From positions 992,001-1,056,000 of the forward strand of contig NZ_LN909065.1 of the NCBI RefSeq assembly GCF_001486505.1: a DNA stretch of 64,000 bases. Direction: 5' to 3'. Positions within the stretch are counted from its first letter, which is position 1, and the number at the start of each line of letters is the position of its first letter. The notes under the pieces were generated by a model. That model worked only from the letters and a program-made list of their open reading frames with translations. It was not told the DNA's origin and did not search any database. Positions 27,069-35,600 of the stretch are shown here, piece by piece. Made by a program: the position numbers and the translations under genes. This DNA is from Paenibacillus rubinfantis (GTDB lineage Bacteria > Bacillota > Bacilli > Paenibacillales > Paenibacillaceae).

Positions 27069-27974
27069 ATGGATCAAGCGCTCCGCCGCTCCCTGAAGGA
27101 GAGCAAGAGCCACGGGAACGATCGGCTGCCGTTCGGCACCTATTGGTACCGCTACGGCCCCGGCGAGCATGTCATCGACTGCCATTGGCATGACGAAGCC
27201 GAGTTTTTCTATTGCCTCGAAGGGGAAACGCTGTTTCAGGTCGATACCGACTACTTCCCGGTCCGGGCCGGGGAAGCGGTGTTTATCGACGGCGGCGACA
27301 TTCACGCCGCCCATGCACACGGCGAGCAGGGTTGCGCGTTCTTCTCCCTGGTCTTCGACACGCAACTGCTGGCCAGTGCGCATTACGACGCGGTCCAGGA
27401 GAACCTCGTCCTGCCGCTGCAGGAACGAAAAGCGACGTTCCCCCGTCATATCCGCCGCGAGACAGCGGTAGACCTTGCGCTGCTGGAGCATATCGTGGCA
27501 CTGATGCGTAGCTGCAGCACCGAATCGCCCGGCTATGAAGGGGCCGTCAAAGGCCACCTCTACCTGATGCTGGCGGAGACAGCAGCGGCTGGCCGGGCCG
27601 TGAACCGGTCCCAGGGCAGCAGCCGCAGTGAATCGTCCAAGATCGACCGGCTGAAAACGGTCATTCAGCACATCCAGCAGAATTACGGCCATCCGATCCG
27701 GTTAGCGGAGCTAGCAGCGCTGATCCCGATGAGCGAAGGCCAATTCTGCCGCTTCTTCAAGTCGATGACCCGGCAGACGCCGATGGACTACATCAACTCG
27801 TACCGGATCCGCCAGGCCGCCGAGCTGCTGCGTGAACCGGAGCGCAAAATCTCCGATATCGCGCTGGAGGTCGGCTTCGACAACATCAGCTACTTCATCC
27901 GCGTATTCCGCAAGGCGATGAATTGCTCGCCATCGGAATTCCGCAAGCGGCTGCTGGCGCCGGTGGAGCTTTAG
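27069..27974 (+). CDS. AraC-family transcriptional regulator
   Basis: 301 residues. The N-terminal cupin is clear: VIDCHWHDEAEFFYCLEGET, then AGEAVFIDGGDIHAAHAHGE. The C-terminus carries two helix-turn-helix motifs (LAELAALIPMSEGQFCRFFK, and ISDIALEVGFDNISYFIRVF). It is divergent from the GH31 alpha-xylosidase, its probable target. It is not a partner of the YesM kinase, since it lacks a receiver domain. Confidence 0.93.
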   Translation: MDQALRRSLKESKSHGNDRLPFGTYWYRYGPGEHVIDCHWHDEAEFFYCLEGETLFQVDTDYFPVRAGEAVFIDGGDIHAAHAHGEQGCAFFSLVFDTQLLASAHYDAVQENLVLPLQERKATFPRHIRRETAVDLALLEHIVALMRSCSTESPGYEGAVKGHLYLMLAETAAAGRAVNRSQGSSRSESSKIDRLKTVIQHIQQNYGHPIRLAELAALIPMSEGQFCRFFKSMTRQTPMDYINSYRIRQAAELLREPERKISDIALEVGFDNISYFIRVFRKAMNCSPSEFRKRLLAPVEL

Positions 27975-28017
27975 TGCTTTTCGGTCGTGATTTACTGATC
28001 GATCGTTCTACTAGAAC

Positions 28018-30879
28018 CTAATTCAGCCGGAACCAGCTGATTTGCGCTTCCCCTTGCAGATGCAGGTATACATCATGCCGGCCCGACAAGCTGACCGCAG
28101 CTTCGGCGTTAACCGTCGTCCAGGCTTGTCGTCCGCCAGTAGGCAGGAGCTTGCAGCTCATGACAACCTCGCCGTCCGGGGAATCGAGCGTCACCGCAAT
28201 TTCGCCGCCCTTCAAGTTCCCCGATACCCGAGCTTCGAACCGGGACGTTGCTTCGCCTAATTCGACATCGCGGAAGGCGATCCAACCGCGCTCGGCTTTC
28301 AGCCGGATGCTTTCGCCGCCCTCGCGGCATTCATCAAGGAAAACCTGCTCGTAATCGTCATAATTCACCGCACGGACGTGTTCGCGCAGCGAGCGCGGCG
28401 GCACGGTTTCGCCGTCCACTCGTAGTGCAGCCGTCATGGCAATCACGCCCGAGGACGGTCCAACCATCACCGTATATTCGCCTGATTCCACGCAGTAACG
28501 ATCCCGCGTCACATCCCAGAACGCCAGCTCTTCCGCTTTCAGCGTAAACGTAACCCGCTTCGACTCTCCCGGCTGCAGATGCAGGCGAGTAAAGCCCTTC
28601 AACGTCATCAGCGGCCGTTGTACCCGGGACTTCCCAATTCGGACATACAGCTGGGGCACTTCATCTCCGGCCATTTTTCCGGCATTACGCACATCAAACG
28701 AAACTTGAACCTCACCGTCCTGTGCAACAGCCGTCCGATCCAACTTAAGTCCGCTATATTCAAACGTCGAATAGCTCAGCCCATGTCCAAATGGGTATAA
28801 CACCTCTCCGTCAAAATATTGGTAAGTCCGTTTCCCCTTAATAATGTCGTAATCCTTCAGATCCGGCAGTTGGTCCACCGATTGGTACCAGGTCATATTC
28901 AACCGTCCCGCCGGATTGTAATCGCCGAACAGCACATCGGTTACGGCATGGCCCAGTTCTTGCGCAGCATGAGAGGTAAACAGGATCGACGGCACATGCT
29001 CGTTCTCCCAGTTCACTGCAAAAGGATAGCTGCCGACGATGACGACCACCGTATTGGGATTCGCCGCTCTAACCGCCTGAATCAGTGCTTGCTGCGCCGG
29101 CGGCAGTACGATGTCGGCCCGGTCGATCGTTTCCTTCGCATTGATGAACGGGTTGTTGCCAACGAAGACCACCGCTGTCTCCGCGGCTTTGGCCGCCTTC
29201 ACCGCTTGCTCAATGCCGCTCTCCACGATCTCTACGATCCATTTTTCGCCCGGAAGCTTGCTATCTACCTTAATGGCATTATCAAAAACATTCTCCCCGA
29301 CAGCCATCAATCCGCCGCGGTCGTTCAGGACGATCGGGCGTCCGTTCCATGCTTTCAACTCTACCGTGCCGCCGGATGCCGCATGGAAGTCAAACGCTTC
29401 TTTCACGAACCAGCCGCTGGCTTCATTCGCTGTCGCTGTCAGCAGCCCCGAATCGGTCTCCGTCACGAATTTGCCGGTTTCCGCCAAGCGCAGCGTATTG
29501 GAGCCCCAGCCCCAATCGGCCCGCTCAAATACCGCCGCCTCTGCCGCGCTGTCGCCGGACGCCGTCAGAACGGCTTCTGCCCCTTCGCTGGAAGTGATTC
29601 GAACATATTGGCCGGTCGCTGCGGAGCGCAAGCGAATCCGGTCCAGGCCGGTTCCGAACTCAACCGGGCGATCGCCCATTTTCTCCTTTATGCCCTGCAA
29701 GGGGGTGACCCGGTACGGTGGCGTGCCGCTGTACCAGTCGGTAATCGCCTCGTTGGCGAGCGGCCCAACGACCGCCACGGAACTTAAGGATTGCGGCAAA
29801 GGCAACAAGCCTTCATTCTTCAGCAGCACAATTGATTCGCGGGTTGCGGTCAACGACAAGGCCGCATGCTCCGGTGCGCACAGCTTAGCTTCCGGCACGT
29901 TGCTGTACGGGTTCCGCTCCTCCGGATCGAACTCGCCCAGGCGGAAGCGAACGCGGAAGGCGTTACGCAACGCACGGTCCAGGTCCGACTCGGCCAGCAG
30001 CCCTTGCTCCAGGGCGTTACGCAAAGCCTGGAACATGATCGGCTGATCGTCCGTCATGCTGTCGATGCCCGCCTTTATGGTTCCTGCCACCGCTTCAGCG
30101 TAGGATTCCACGTAACGGTGATCCAACACCGTGCCCATCACGTCGCCAGCATCACCAACAACAAAACCGTCCATCTCCCATTCGCCTTTGACGATGTCGT
30201 TCACTTCCGAATTTAAGTTGCATGGCGTCCCATTAATCCCGTTGTAAGCCGTCATCATTGAACCGGCCCGGCCTTCCCGGAACGTCCGCTCAAACGCTTT
30301 CAAATAATACTCTCGTTTATTACGCGGATCGATGCTCACCGAGTCGCTGCCCCGTCCAACTTCATTATTATTCCCATAAAAATGCTTCAGCGTCGCTACC
30401 GCCTTGTAATAAAACGGATGATCGCCCTGCAGCCCCTTTATCAACTCGGTCGTTAAAGCTCCCGTAAGGTGCGGATCTTCACCATAGGCTTCTTCCGTCC
30501 GACCCCAGCGCGGATCACGCTCCATATCGACGGTTGGCGCCCAGATCGTTAACCCGTTCACTTCCGGATTCCGCTGATAATACACGCGCGCCTCATCGCC
30601 AATCACCGAACCGATTTGCCGCATCAGCTCGGGATTCCAGGTGCAGGCCAGTCCGGTATTTTGCGGAAAGGACGTCGCTTCTCCCAGCCAAGCCACACCA
30701 TGCGCGCCTTCTGTGCCGTGTTTATATTTGTTAACCCCAAGCCGCGGCACCTCCGTTTGGAATTGGCACATCAGCTCAATTTTCTCATCCAAAGTAAACC
30801 GGGACACCAGATCTTCCACCCGCTCCGCCAGCGGCAAGTCGGGGTTCTGAAAAGGATATTGGTACGTTTTGTCCGTCAT
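28018..30879 (-). CDS. GH3 beta-glucosidase with inserted beta-trefoil-like domain and C-terminal CBM6-like domain
   Basis: About 953 residues (MTDKTYQYPF; an ATG six codons earlier has no room for a ribosome site). The GH3 barrel runs to about residue 310, with KHFYGNNNEVGRGSDS and the nucleophile Asp in DGFVVGDAGDVMG. The alpha/beta sandwich is split by about 150 residues (SAATGQYVRI through TGKFVTETDSG to NDRGGLMAVGEN) with the repeated G-x-Y/F-V pattern of fascin-like beta-trefoils. A fibronectin-III-like domain and a C-terminal segment ending TVNAEAAVSLSGRHDVYLHL resemble CBM6. No signal peptide. Probably hydrolyses beta-glucosides such as debranched xyloglucan fragments. Confidence 0.9.
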   Translation of the reverse strand: MTDKTYQYPFQNPDLPLAERVEDLVSRFTLDEKIELMCQFQTEVPRLGVNKYKHGTEGAHGVAWLGEATSFPQNTGLACTWNPELMRQIGSVIGDEARVYYQRNPEVNGLTIWAPTVDMERDPRWGRTEEAYGEDPHLTGALTTELIKGLQGDHPFYYKAVATLKHFYGNNNEVGRGSDSVSIDPRNKREYYLKAFERTFREGRAGSMMTAYNGINGTPCNLNSEVNDIVKGEWEMDGFVVGDAGDVMGTVLDHRYVESYAEAVAGTIKAGIDSMTDDQPIMFQALRNALEQGLLAESDLDRALRNAFRVRFRLGEFDPEERNPYSNVPEAKLCAPEHAALSLTATRESIVLLKNEGLLPLPQSLSSVAVVGPLANEAITDWYSGTPPYRVTPLQGIKEKMGDRPVEFGTGLDRIRLRSAATGQYVRITSSEGAEAVLTASGDSAAEAAVFERADWGWGSNTLRLAETGKFVTETDSGLLTATANEASGWFVKEAFDFHAASGGTVELKAWNGRPIVLNDRGGLMAVGENVFDNAIKVDSKLPGEKWIVEIVESGIEQAVKAAKAAETAVVFVGNNPFINAKETIDRADIVLPPAQQALIQAVRAANPNTVVVIVGSYPFAVNWENEHVPSILFTSHAAQELGHAVTDVLFGDYNPAGRLNMTWYQSVDQLPDLKDYDIIKGKRTYQYFDGEVLYPFGHGLSYSTFEYSGLKLDRTAVAQDGEVQVSFDVRNAGKMAGDEVPQLYVRIGKSRVQRPLMTLKGFTRLHLQPGESKRVTFTLKAEELAFWDVTRDRYCVESGEYTVMVGPSSGVIAMTAALRVDGETVPPRSLREHVRAVNYDDYEQVFLDECREGGESIRLKAERGWIAFRDVELGEATSRFEARVSGNLKGGEIAVTLDSPDGEVVMSCKLLPTGGRQAWTTVNAEAAVSLSGRHDVYLHLQGEAQISWFRLN

Positions 30880-30912
30880 ACGCTCCCTCGCTCCCATCCT
30901 CTATAAATTCAT

Positions 30913-30926
30913 TGTAAGCGCTTAAA
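30913..30926. promoter_or_regulatory. Catabolite-responsive element (cre) of the GH3 gene
   Basis: TGTAAGCGCTTAAA matches the CcpA consensus with 13 of 14 positions and is almost fully palindromic (AAGCGCTT centre). It lies about 35 bp upstream of the GH3 start. On the minus strand a possible -10 hexamer, TACAAT, overlaps its end, so binding would block transcription directly. Confidence 0.75.
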
Positions 30927-31070
30927 AGAAACGCGCTGCTTGTTCCCGTATGGGTTTGCCAATCCTATCATAGCCCGCCGCTTTGGGTTTCGATACACGG
31001 AAGATTAGCTATGTTTTCATATAAAAATATCGCATCACCGGCCCGTCCGCGGGCACTTAACGTACCTCAG

Positions 31071-31159
31071 GTACTTCGGGAACTTCGGGAACTTCGGGTG
31101 CTTCGGGTGCATCGGGTGCTTCGGGGGCTTCGGGTGCTTCGGGTGCTTCGGTGCTTCGG
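31071..31159. repeat. Tandem repeat of a 9-bp unit (GTGCTTCGG)
   Basis: About ten consecutive copies of GTGCTTCGG or one-base variants (GTACTTCGG, GAACTTCGG, GGGCTTCGG); the last full copy is followed by one of 8 bp. On the minus strand the units would read Pro-Glu-Ala and Pro-Glu-Val, ending in a stop, but no start codon precedes them in frame. The rest of the 500-bp gap between the GH3 gene and the IS1595-like gene holds only the GH3 control region, GC-rich low-complexity sequence and the promoter at 31327. Confidence 0.8.
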
Positions 31160-31326
31160 GAGCTTCTGGCTTCGGTTTTAAAGGCCTCGGCCGGGCTCCG
31201 GTGTTAAAGGCTTCGGCCCTTTGTGGGTTCTTCGCGCCCTCCTTTTCGTGATTATCCCTTTCGCTCAGAAATAGGGTTATCGTGGGGAAAATTTGAAAGA
31301 CAAATTAAAAAAATGGCATTTTTTTC

Positions 31327-31378
31327 TTGTGATTAGAACATATGTTTGGTATAATTGAACCAAGAGAACATATGTACT
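31327..31378 (+). promoter_or_regulatory. Sigma-A promoter with two LexA-like boxes
   Basis: A strong promoter: TTGTGA (31327-31332), 17 bp, TATAAT (31350-31355). GAACATATGTTT at 31336-31347 fits the Gram-positive LexA/DinR box GAACRNRYGTTY and lies between the two hexamers. A second copy, GAACATATGTAC at 31366-31377 (one mismatch), lies 30 bp downstream, about three helical turns. Both overlap where RNA polymerase binds or starts, so SOS control of the downstream gene is likely. Confidence 0.72.
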
Positions 31379-31404
31379 CATTTCTTAGGTTGGAGGGATC
31401 GGAC

Positions 31405-32310
31405 GTGGAATTAAGTGCGAATACGGAGCTTCATTCTATAAACAGCCGTTTTCAATGCGAAGCGGACTGTATTGCTGCGATCATAGCGAAGAAGTGGCCA
31501 AATGGCTTCGTCTGCCCGCGTTGCGCTTATACTGAATGCACCCGTCTCTCCTCCCGCCGCCTTCCTTTATTTGAATGTGGACAATGCGGCTATCAAGCCT
31601 CGCCTTTGGTGGGCACGATTTTTGAAAGAACCCATCTGCCTTTGATGAAATGGTTTCAAGCTTTGGAATTGTTCCTGCTTCCCGATGGCATCTCGGCGCT
31701 GCGGTTGAGTCAGGAGATCCGGGTTACCTATAAGACCGCATGGCTCATGCTGCACAAAATCCGCCATACTCTCGGCGAATGCGATGCCCAGGAGTTGCTC
31801 TGCGGAGATGTGAAGGTGAACTGTGATATGTATGCGAACGATACGTTGCGATTTCACCCCGCTGTTCAACCTTATGCCACCGCGGTCGTCGCCGGAGGCA
31901 CAGTCACGGAGTCCGGGGAACTGGAACGGGTGAAGATCCAGCTGATCCCCCATAAAAGAGGAGGCGGGCAACGGGCCAACCGACACGATCTCACCTCATT
32001 CATCCATAATTTTGTAGACGACCGTGCCTCTAAGCTCGAATCGTTCCCGTTGGCTTTTCGGCTGTATCTGCCTTTGCGGAGAGAAGTAAAATCGGCCTGG
32101 AATTCCATCAAACGAACGTATGTCGCCTTGGGAATAACGCATTTGCAAGCTTATTTGAATGAGTACACCGTGCGTCGCAAGTTACTGATGTCCAATTCCG
32201 AGGAAGAAAAGCGCCAAAAACTACTGAATATGTGCATGTCCATTCCAGCGATCCCATATCACCAACTCATCACACAACAACAAAACCCGTCCATCGCAGC
32301 AGCGGCTTAA
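31405..32310 (+). CDS. IS1595-like protein with degenerate transposase catalytic domain
   Basis: About 301 residues from GTG 31405, which has GGAGG eight bases upstream; an ATG at 31342 is excluded because it lies inside the promoter. A zinc ribbon (CPRCAYTEC, FECGQCGY) and the helix-turn-helix ALRLSQEIRVTYKTAWLMLH match IS1595/ISXO2 transposases. The catalytic part is eroded: where family members have VEVDE the sequence is VKVNC, and the later SD-type Asp motif is not recognisable. The ending HLQAYLNEYTVRRKLL keeps the family pattern. No terminal inverted repeats were seen. Likely a domesticated or inactive relative kept under LexA-type control. Confidence 0.75.
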   Translation: MELSANTELHSINSRFQCEADCIAAIIAKKWPNGFVCPRCAYTECTRLSSRRLPLFECGQCGYQASPLVGTIFERTHLPLMKWFQALELFLLPDGISALRLSQEIRVTYKTAWLMLHKIRHTLGECDAQELLCGDVKVNCDMYANDTLRFHPAVQPYATAVVAGGTVTESGELERVKIQLIPHKRGGGQRANRHDLTSFIHNFVDDRASKLESFPLAFRLYLPLRREVKSAWNSIKRTYVALGITHLQAYLNEYTVRRKLLMSNSEEEKRQKLLNMCMSIPAIPYHQLITQQQNPSIAAAA

Positions 32311-32503
32311 TCCACTGCTAAATGAACAGGCTACTAAGCGAACGAGAAGGACTGCTTTCGAGATAGGACAGAACGGGCGGGCTAGGTGGGCTTGATTTTG
32401 CTAGATCAATTGGATCGATCAATTGGATCGATTTACATCGACTAGCTCGGTTAGATCAGTCAGTTAATTCGATCGGTTTCGGTTAGATCCGTTAGAGGGG
32501 TTG

Positions 32504-32600
32504 GATCTGTTGATCTGTTGATCTGTTGATCTGTTGATCTGTTGATCTGTTGATCTGTTGATCTGTTGATCTGTTGATCTGTTGATCTGTTGATCTGTTG
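32504..32600. repeat. Tandem repeat of an 8-bp unit (GATCTGTT), 12 copies
   Basis: Twelve perfect head-to-tail copies of GATCTGTT in the 510-bp gap between the IS1595-like gene and the response regulator. The 100 bp before it are rich in related GATC-containing words (TTGGATCGATC, GGTTAGATC). No gene is seen in the gap. Because no reading frame crosses the array, copy-number change would alter spacing or DNA topology only. Confidence 0.9.
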
Positions 32601-32820
32601 GATCGGTTGGACCAGTTGGTAAAGGGTTGGGATATCTTTATATATTTTTTTTCGAGCGTTTCACGAGCGTTTTAGTTTCTCTTTTCTCCACTTCCTGATG
32701 CAAAGGGATAATCGTCAAAAGAGGGCGGATGGTATACAATCCCATCCCCCTATAGAAAAGGGTACACGTCATACAACCCTCGATATAAGAGGGTGGGAGA
32801 CATACAGCCTCCATCCCGGT

Positions 32821-34374
32821 TCAAGCATGGTTGGACTGTTTGCGGTAAGCGGAAGGCGAGGTGCCAACGTATTTACGGAATTTGCTGTGAAAATAATCGA
32901 CGTTGGTGTATCCGACCTTTTCGGCCACCTGATAGACTTTTAAGCCTTCTTCAAGGTAAGCCTTCGCCTTTTCGATCCGTACTTTATCGAGGTAAGTATT
33001 GAAATATTCTCCGGTCGTATTCTTAAACAATTTGCCTAAATAAGCGGTGTTATAGTTAAAAATACCCGAGAGCGTCTCCAGTTTGAGGTTCTCACTGTAG
33101 TTTCGGTGAATCAGATCTAGCATAATTTTGACTTCCCGGTGCTTGCCGTCCTCGCCGAGTTGATTCATGATTTGCAGCAGCAGGCTTTCCGCTTGTTCGT
33201 TGAGCTCCCAGATCGAATAAGCCTTCTGAATTTTGGAAAATCCGTCGGAAAACTCCTTGCCCCGGCTCTGGAGCTCCGGCGACTGCTTCAGCGCCTTGGT
33301 ATAAATCGTCGTCAGCAGCTCCACGTATCGGTTCTTGATTTCATTCTCCATTGCACCTTCGGTTTGATACGCTTCGCCGAGTTGGCGCAGCAAGGCTTGA
33401 ACCGCCTCGCGATGACCGATATCAACGGCGTAAAAGAGCTGTTCGCCCAGCTCATCGGGTGCTGTCCCCGGCTCCGCTGCTGCCCCGGACGGTAAGAACT
33501 CCGGGGTCAGAATCGCTCCCCGATCCAGGAAGAAATGATGCCGCACCAGCTCGCAGGCCGTCCGATAGGATTCCCGGATTTCCGTTAGGCAACCCACCTT
33601 CTCGCCTAGGGCGACGGAAAATGGGATATCCGCATCCGCCGCCTCGGCGAAATCTGCGGCGAGCTCCCGATAAAGGCCTGCAAGCTCGACCGAAAGAAGC
33701 GGCTCCTTCAACAGGACCCCAAGCTTGGCATGGATCGCAAATACCCAGCCGCGACCCGGCTCCTCGAACAGTCGAACCAACTCTTTGCGGGCGAGCGTGT
33801 TGATCTCGGTTTCGCCGTCCCCTTCCATTTGCGCGGCGAGCAGCAGGATTTGAAACGCCTTACCGCTGATGCCAACCTCGCACGCGCGCTCGCAGAGCGG
33901 CGCGGGATCATCTTTGTCTTCCCCCGTCAGGACCGACTGGATCAGCGCCTCGCGGTTCCATTCGGCCGTGACGTGCTTCCATTGCTGCGAGGCGCGCTCC
34001 TCATCGATCGTCAGCTTGATCTTCCATAGATAATCCTTCAGCTCGTCCTCATCCACCGGCTTCAGCAAATAACCGTCCGCCCGTTGCGTCATCGCTTTCT
34101 TGGCATAGCTGAAATCCGCATAACCGCTAAGTATCAAAATATGCAGGAGCGGGTCCTGCATACGGAGCTTTTCAATCAATTGAAGCCCGTCCATACCGGG
34201 CATACGGATATCAGCCACCACCAGGTCAGGACGGTATCGTTCATATTTATCCAGTGCTTCGTTCCCGTTCGCCGCCGTATCTACCACTTCGTAGCCGCAG
34301 GCTTCCCAATCGATGAACATACGCAGGCCTTCTCTAAGCTTGGGTTCGTCGTCAACAATAAGCACTTTAATCAT
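32821..34374 (-). CDS. YesN-type response regulator with AraC DNA-binding domain
   Basis: 517 residues. An N-terminal receiver domain (VLIVDDEPKLREGLRMFIDW, phospho-acceptor Asp in DLVVADIRMPGMDGLQLI), a central helical region, and a C-terminal AraC pair of helix-turn-helix motifs (LETLSGIFNYNTAYLGKLFK, and YQVAEKVGYTNVDYFHSKFR). Such regulators are normally next to a YesM kinase; here the flanks are the IS1595-like gene and a GH43 gene. It may serve the kinase at 22696-24489 or one outside the window, and may control the arabinan operon upstream of it. Confidence 0.93.
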   Translation of the reverse strand: MIKVLIVDDEPKLREGLRMFIDWEACGYEVVDTAANGNEALDKYERYRPDLVVADIRMPGMDGLQLIEKLRMQDPLLHILILSGYADFSYAKKAMTQRADGYLLKPVDEDELKDYLWKIKLTIDEERASQQWKHVTAEWNREALIQSVLTGEDKDDPAPLCERACEVGISGKAFQILLLAAQMEGDGETEINTLARKELVRLFEEPGRGWVFAIHAKLGVLLKEPLLSVELAGLYRELAADFAEAADADIPFSVALGEKVGCLTEIRESYRTACELVRHHFFLDRGAILTPEFLPSGAAAEPGTAPDELGEQLFYAVDIGHREAVQALLRQLGEAYQTEGAMENEIKNRYVELLTTIYTKALKQSPELQSRGKEFSDGFSKIQKAYSIWELNEQAESLLLQIMNQLGEDGKHREVKIMLDLIHRNYSENLKLETLSGIFNYNTAYLGKLFKNTTGEYFNTYLDKVRIEKAKAYLEEGLKVYQVAEKVGYTNVDYFHSKFRKYVGTSPSAYRKQSNHA

Positions 34375-34509
34375 TTGGCATTCCTCCGACCGGAAAAGTT
34401 CGTTCTTCCAGCGAATTATAAAGCGTTTTCAATTTATTATAAAATAATTTGAGTTTTATCCACAAACATTATTCTGTTGACTTATTGCACTATTTTGATG
34501 CCCCTCACT

Positions 34510-34554
34510 AAAAAAGCTGCCCTCCCTCATCGTTTGATGAGCGATAGAGCAGCC
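34510..34554 (-). terminator. Rho-independent terminator of the arabinan (araNPQ-GH43) operon
   Basis: On the minus strand GGCTGC and GCAGC close an outer stem, CTCATC and GATGAG an inner one across AAAC, followed by TTTTTTA. It lies about 50 bp past the stop of the GH43 gene at 34606. Confidence 0.8.
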
Positions 34555-34605
34555 TTTCTATAACGTCTAAACCTGCAGCAGCAAAGGGTTCCTCCTTACC
34601 TTTGC

Positions 34606-35577
34606 TTATGGCTTCACGCGGGCCGAGTCTGGAACTGGAACCCCGAAATTCGGCGTTCCATCCTCCTTCCATCCCAGAATTTGGGCCCGGGTATGCCGGT
34701 TCGGATCGTACAGCGGATCGCCGTCGATTTCCTTGTAATTACGGGCATGATAAACCAATACGTCCCGCCCGTCCTCCGAGACGGTAAAACTATTATGACC
34801 CGGCCCAAACTGTCCTACAGCCTCATCGGTCGCAAACACCGGACTCGGCGACTTCACCCAGGAGTCGGGATCCAGCAAATTTGCCGATTCGTCCGCGGTG
34901 AGCAAGCCCATACAATAGTGATGGTCGGTGGCGCTGGCCGAATAGCTGATGAAAATCCGCCCGTTCCGCTTCAGCACCGCCGGTCCTTCGTTCACTTTGA
35001 AGCCGATTGTTTCCCAATCGTATTCCGGTGTGGAGATCATGACCTGCTCTCCGGTCAGCGTCCAAGAGTTGCTCATCCGGGAGATGTAGAGGTTGGAGTT
35101 CCCTTCGATGCTCGGGTCCTTCTGCGCCCAAACATAATACCGTTCCCCCTGGTGCTCGAACGTTGTTGCATCCAGCGCAAACGACTCCCATCGCGTGCGG
35201 ACCTGGCCTTTCTCCTCCCATTCGCCTTCAAGCGGATTGGAGGAGGCGTTCTCCAGCACGTACATCCGATGATCAAACAGTCCTTCGTTCGTCTCGGTCG
35301 TTCGCGCGGCAGCAAAATAGATATACCATTTCCCATCGATAAAATGGATTTCCGGGGCCCAAATGTTGGCGCTCAGCGGGCCGGTATCATATTTGCGCCA
35401 CGCCACAACCGGCTGGGCTTCCCCCAATCCTTGCAGCGTCTTGGACCGGCGAATTTCGATCCGATCATACTCCGGAACCGAGGCCGTAAAGTAATAGTAC
35501 CCGTCCCGATGCTTATAAACCCACGGATCGGCACGCTGCTCCACGATCGGATTTCGATATTCCTGCGTGTGACTCAT
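34606..35577 (-). CDS. GH43 arabinofuranosidase/xylosidase (intracellular)
   Basis: 323 residues from ATG 35575-35577 (MSHTQEYRNPI); GGAG repeats lie about 10 bases upstream. An ATG nine codons earlier overlaps the preceding stop and is the weaker choice. Five-bladed propeller hallmarks: general base Asp in VEQRADPWVYKH, the pKa-modulating Asp in ESFALDATTFEHQGE, and the general acid Glu in FKVNEGPAVLKRNG. No signal peptide, so it acts on imported arabino-oligosaccharides. It is the last gene of the araN-araP-araQ-GH43-GH43 operon. Confidence 0.93.
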   Translation of the reverse strand: MSHTQEYRNPIVEQRADPWVYKHRDGYYYFTASVPEYDRIEIRRSKTLQGLGEAQPVVAWRKYDTGPLSANIWAPEIHFIDGKWYIYFAAARTTETNEGLFDHRMYVLENASSNPLEGEWEEKGQVRTRWESFALDATTFEHQGERYYVWAQKDPSIEGNSNLYISRMSNSWTLTGEQVMISTPEYDWETIGFKVNEGPAVLKRNGRIFISYSASATDHHYCMGLLTADESANLLDPDSWVKSPSPVFATDEAVGQFGPGHNSFTVSEDGRDVLVYHARNYKEIDGDPLYDPNRHTRAQILGWKEDGTPNFGVPVPDSARVKP

Positions 35578-35600
35578 CTTGGTTTCTCCTTCTCCTTCTG

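Noticed and set aside
31071..31200. Minus-strand Pro-Glu-Ala coding frame
   Set aside because: A stop precedes the repeats in frame and no start codon lies between; it is kept only as a tandem repeat.
31250..32400. Complete insertion sequence around the IS1595-like gene
   Set aside because: No matching terminal inverted repeats or target duplications were found by eye, and the catalytic residues look lost.
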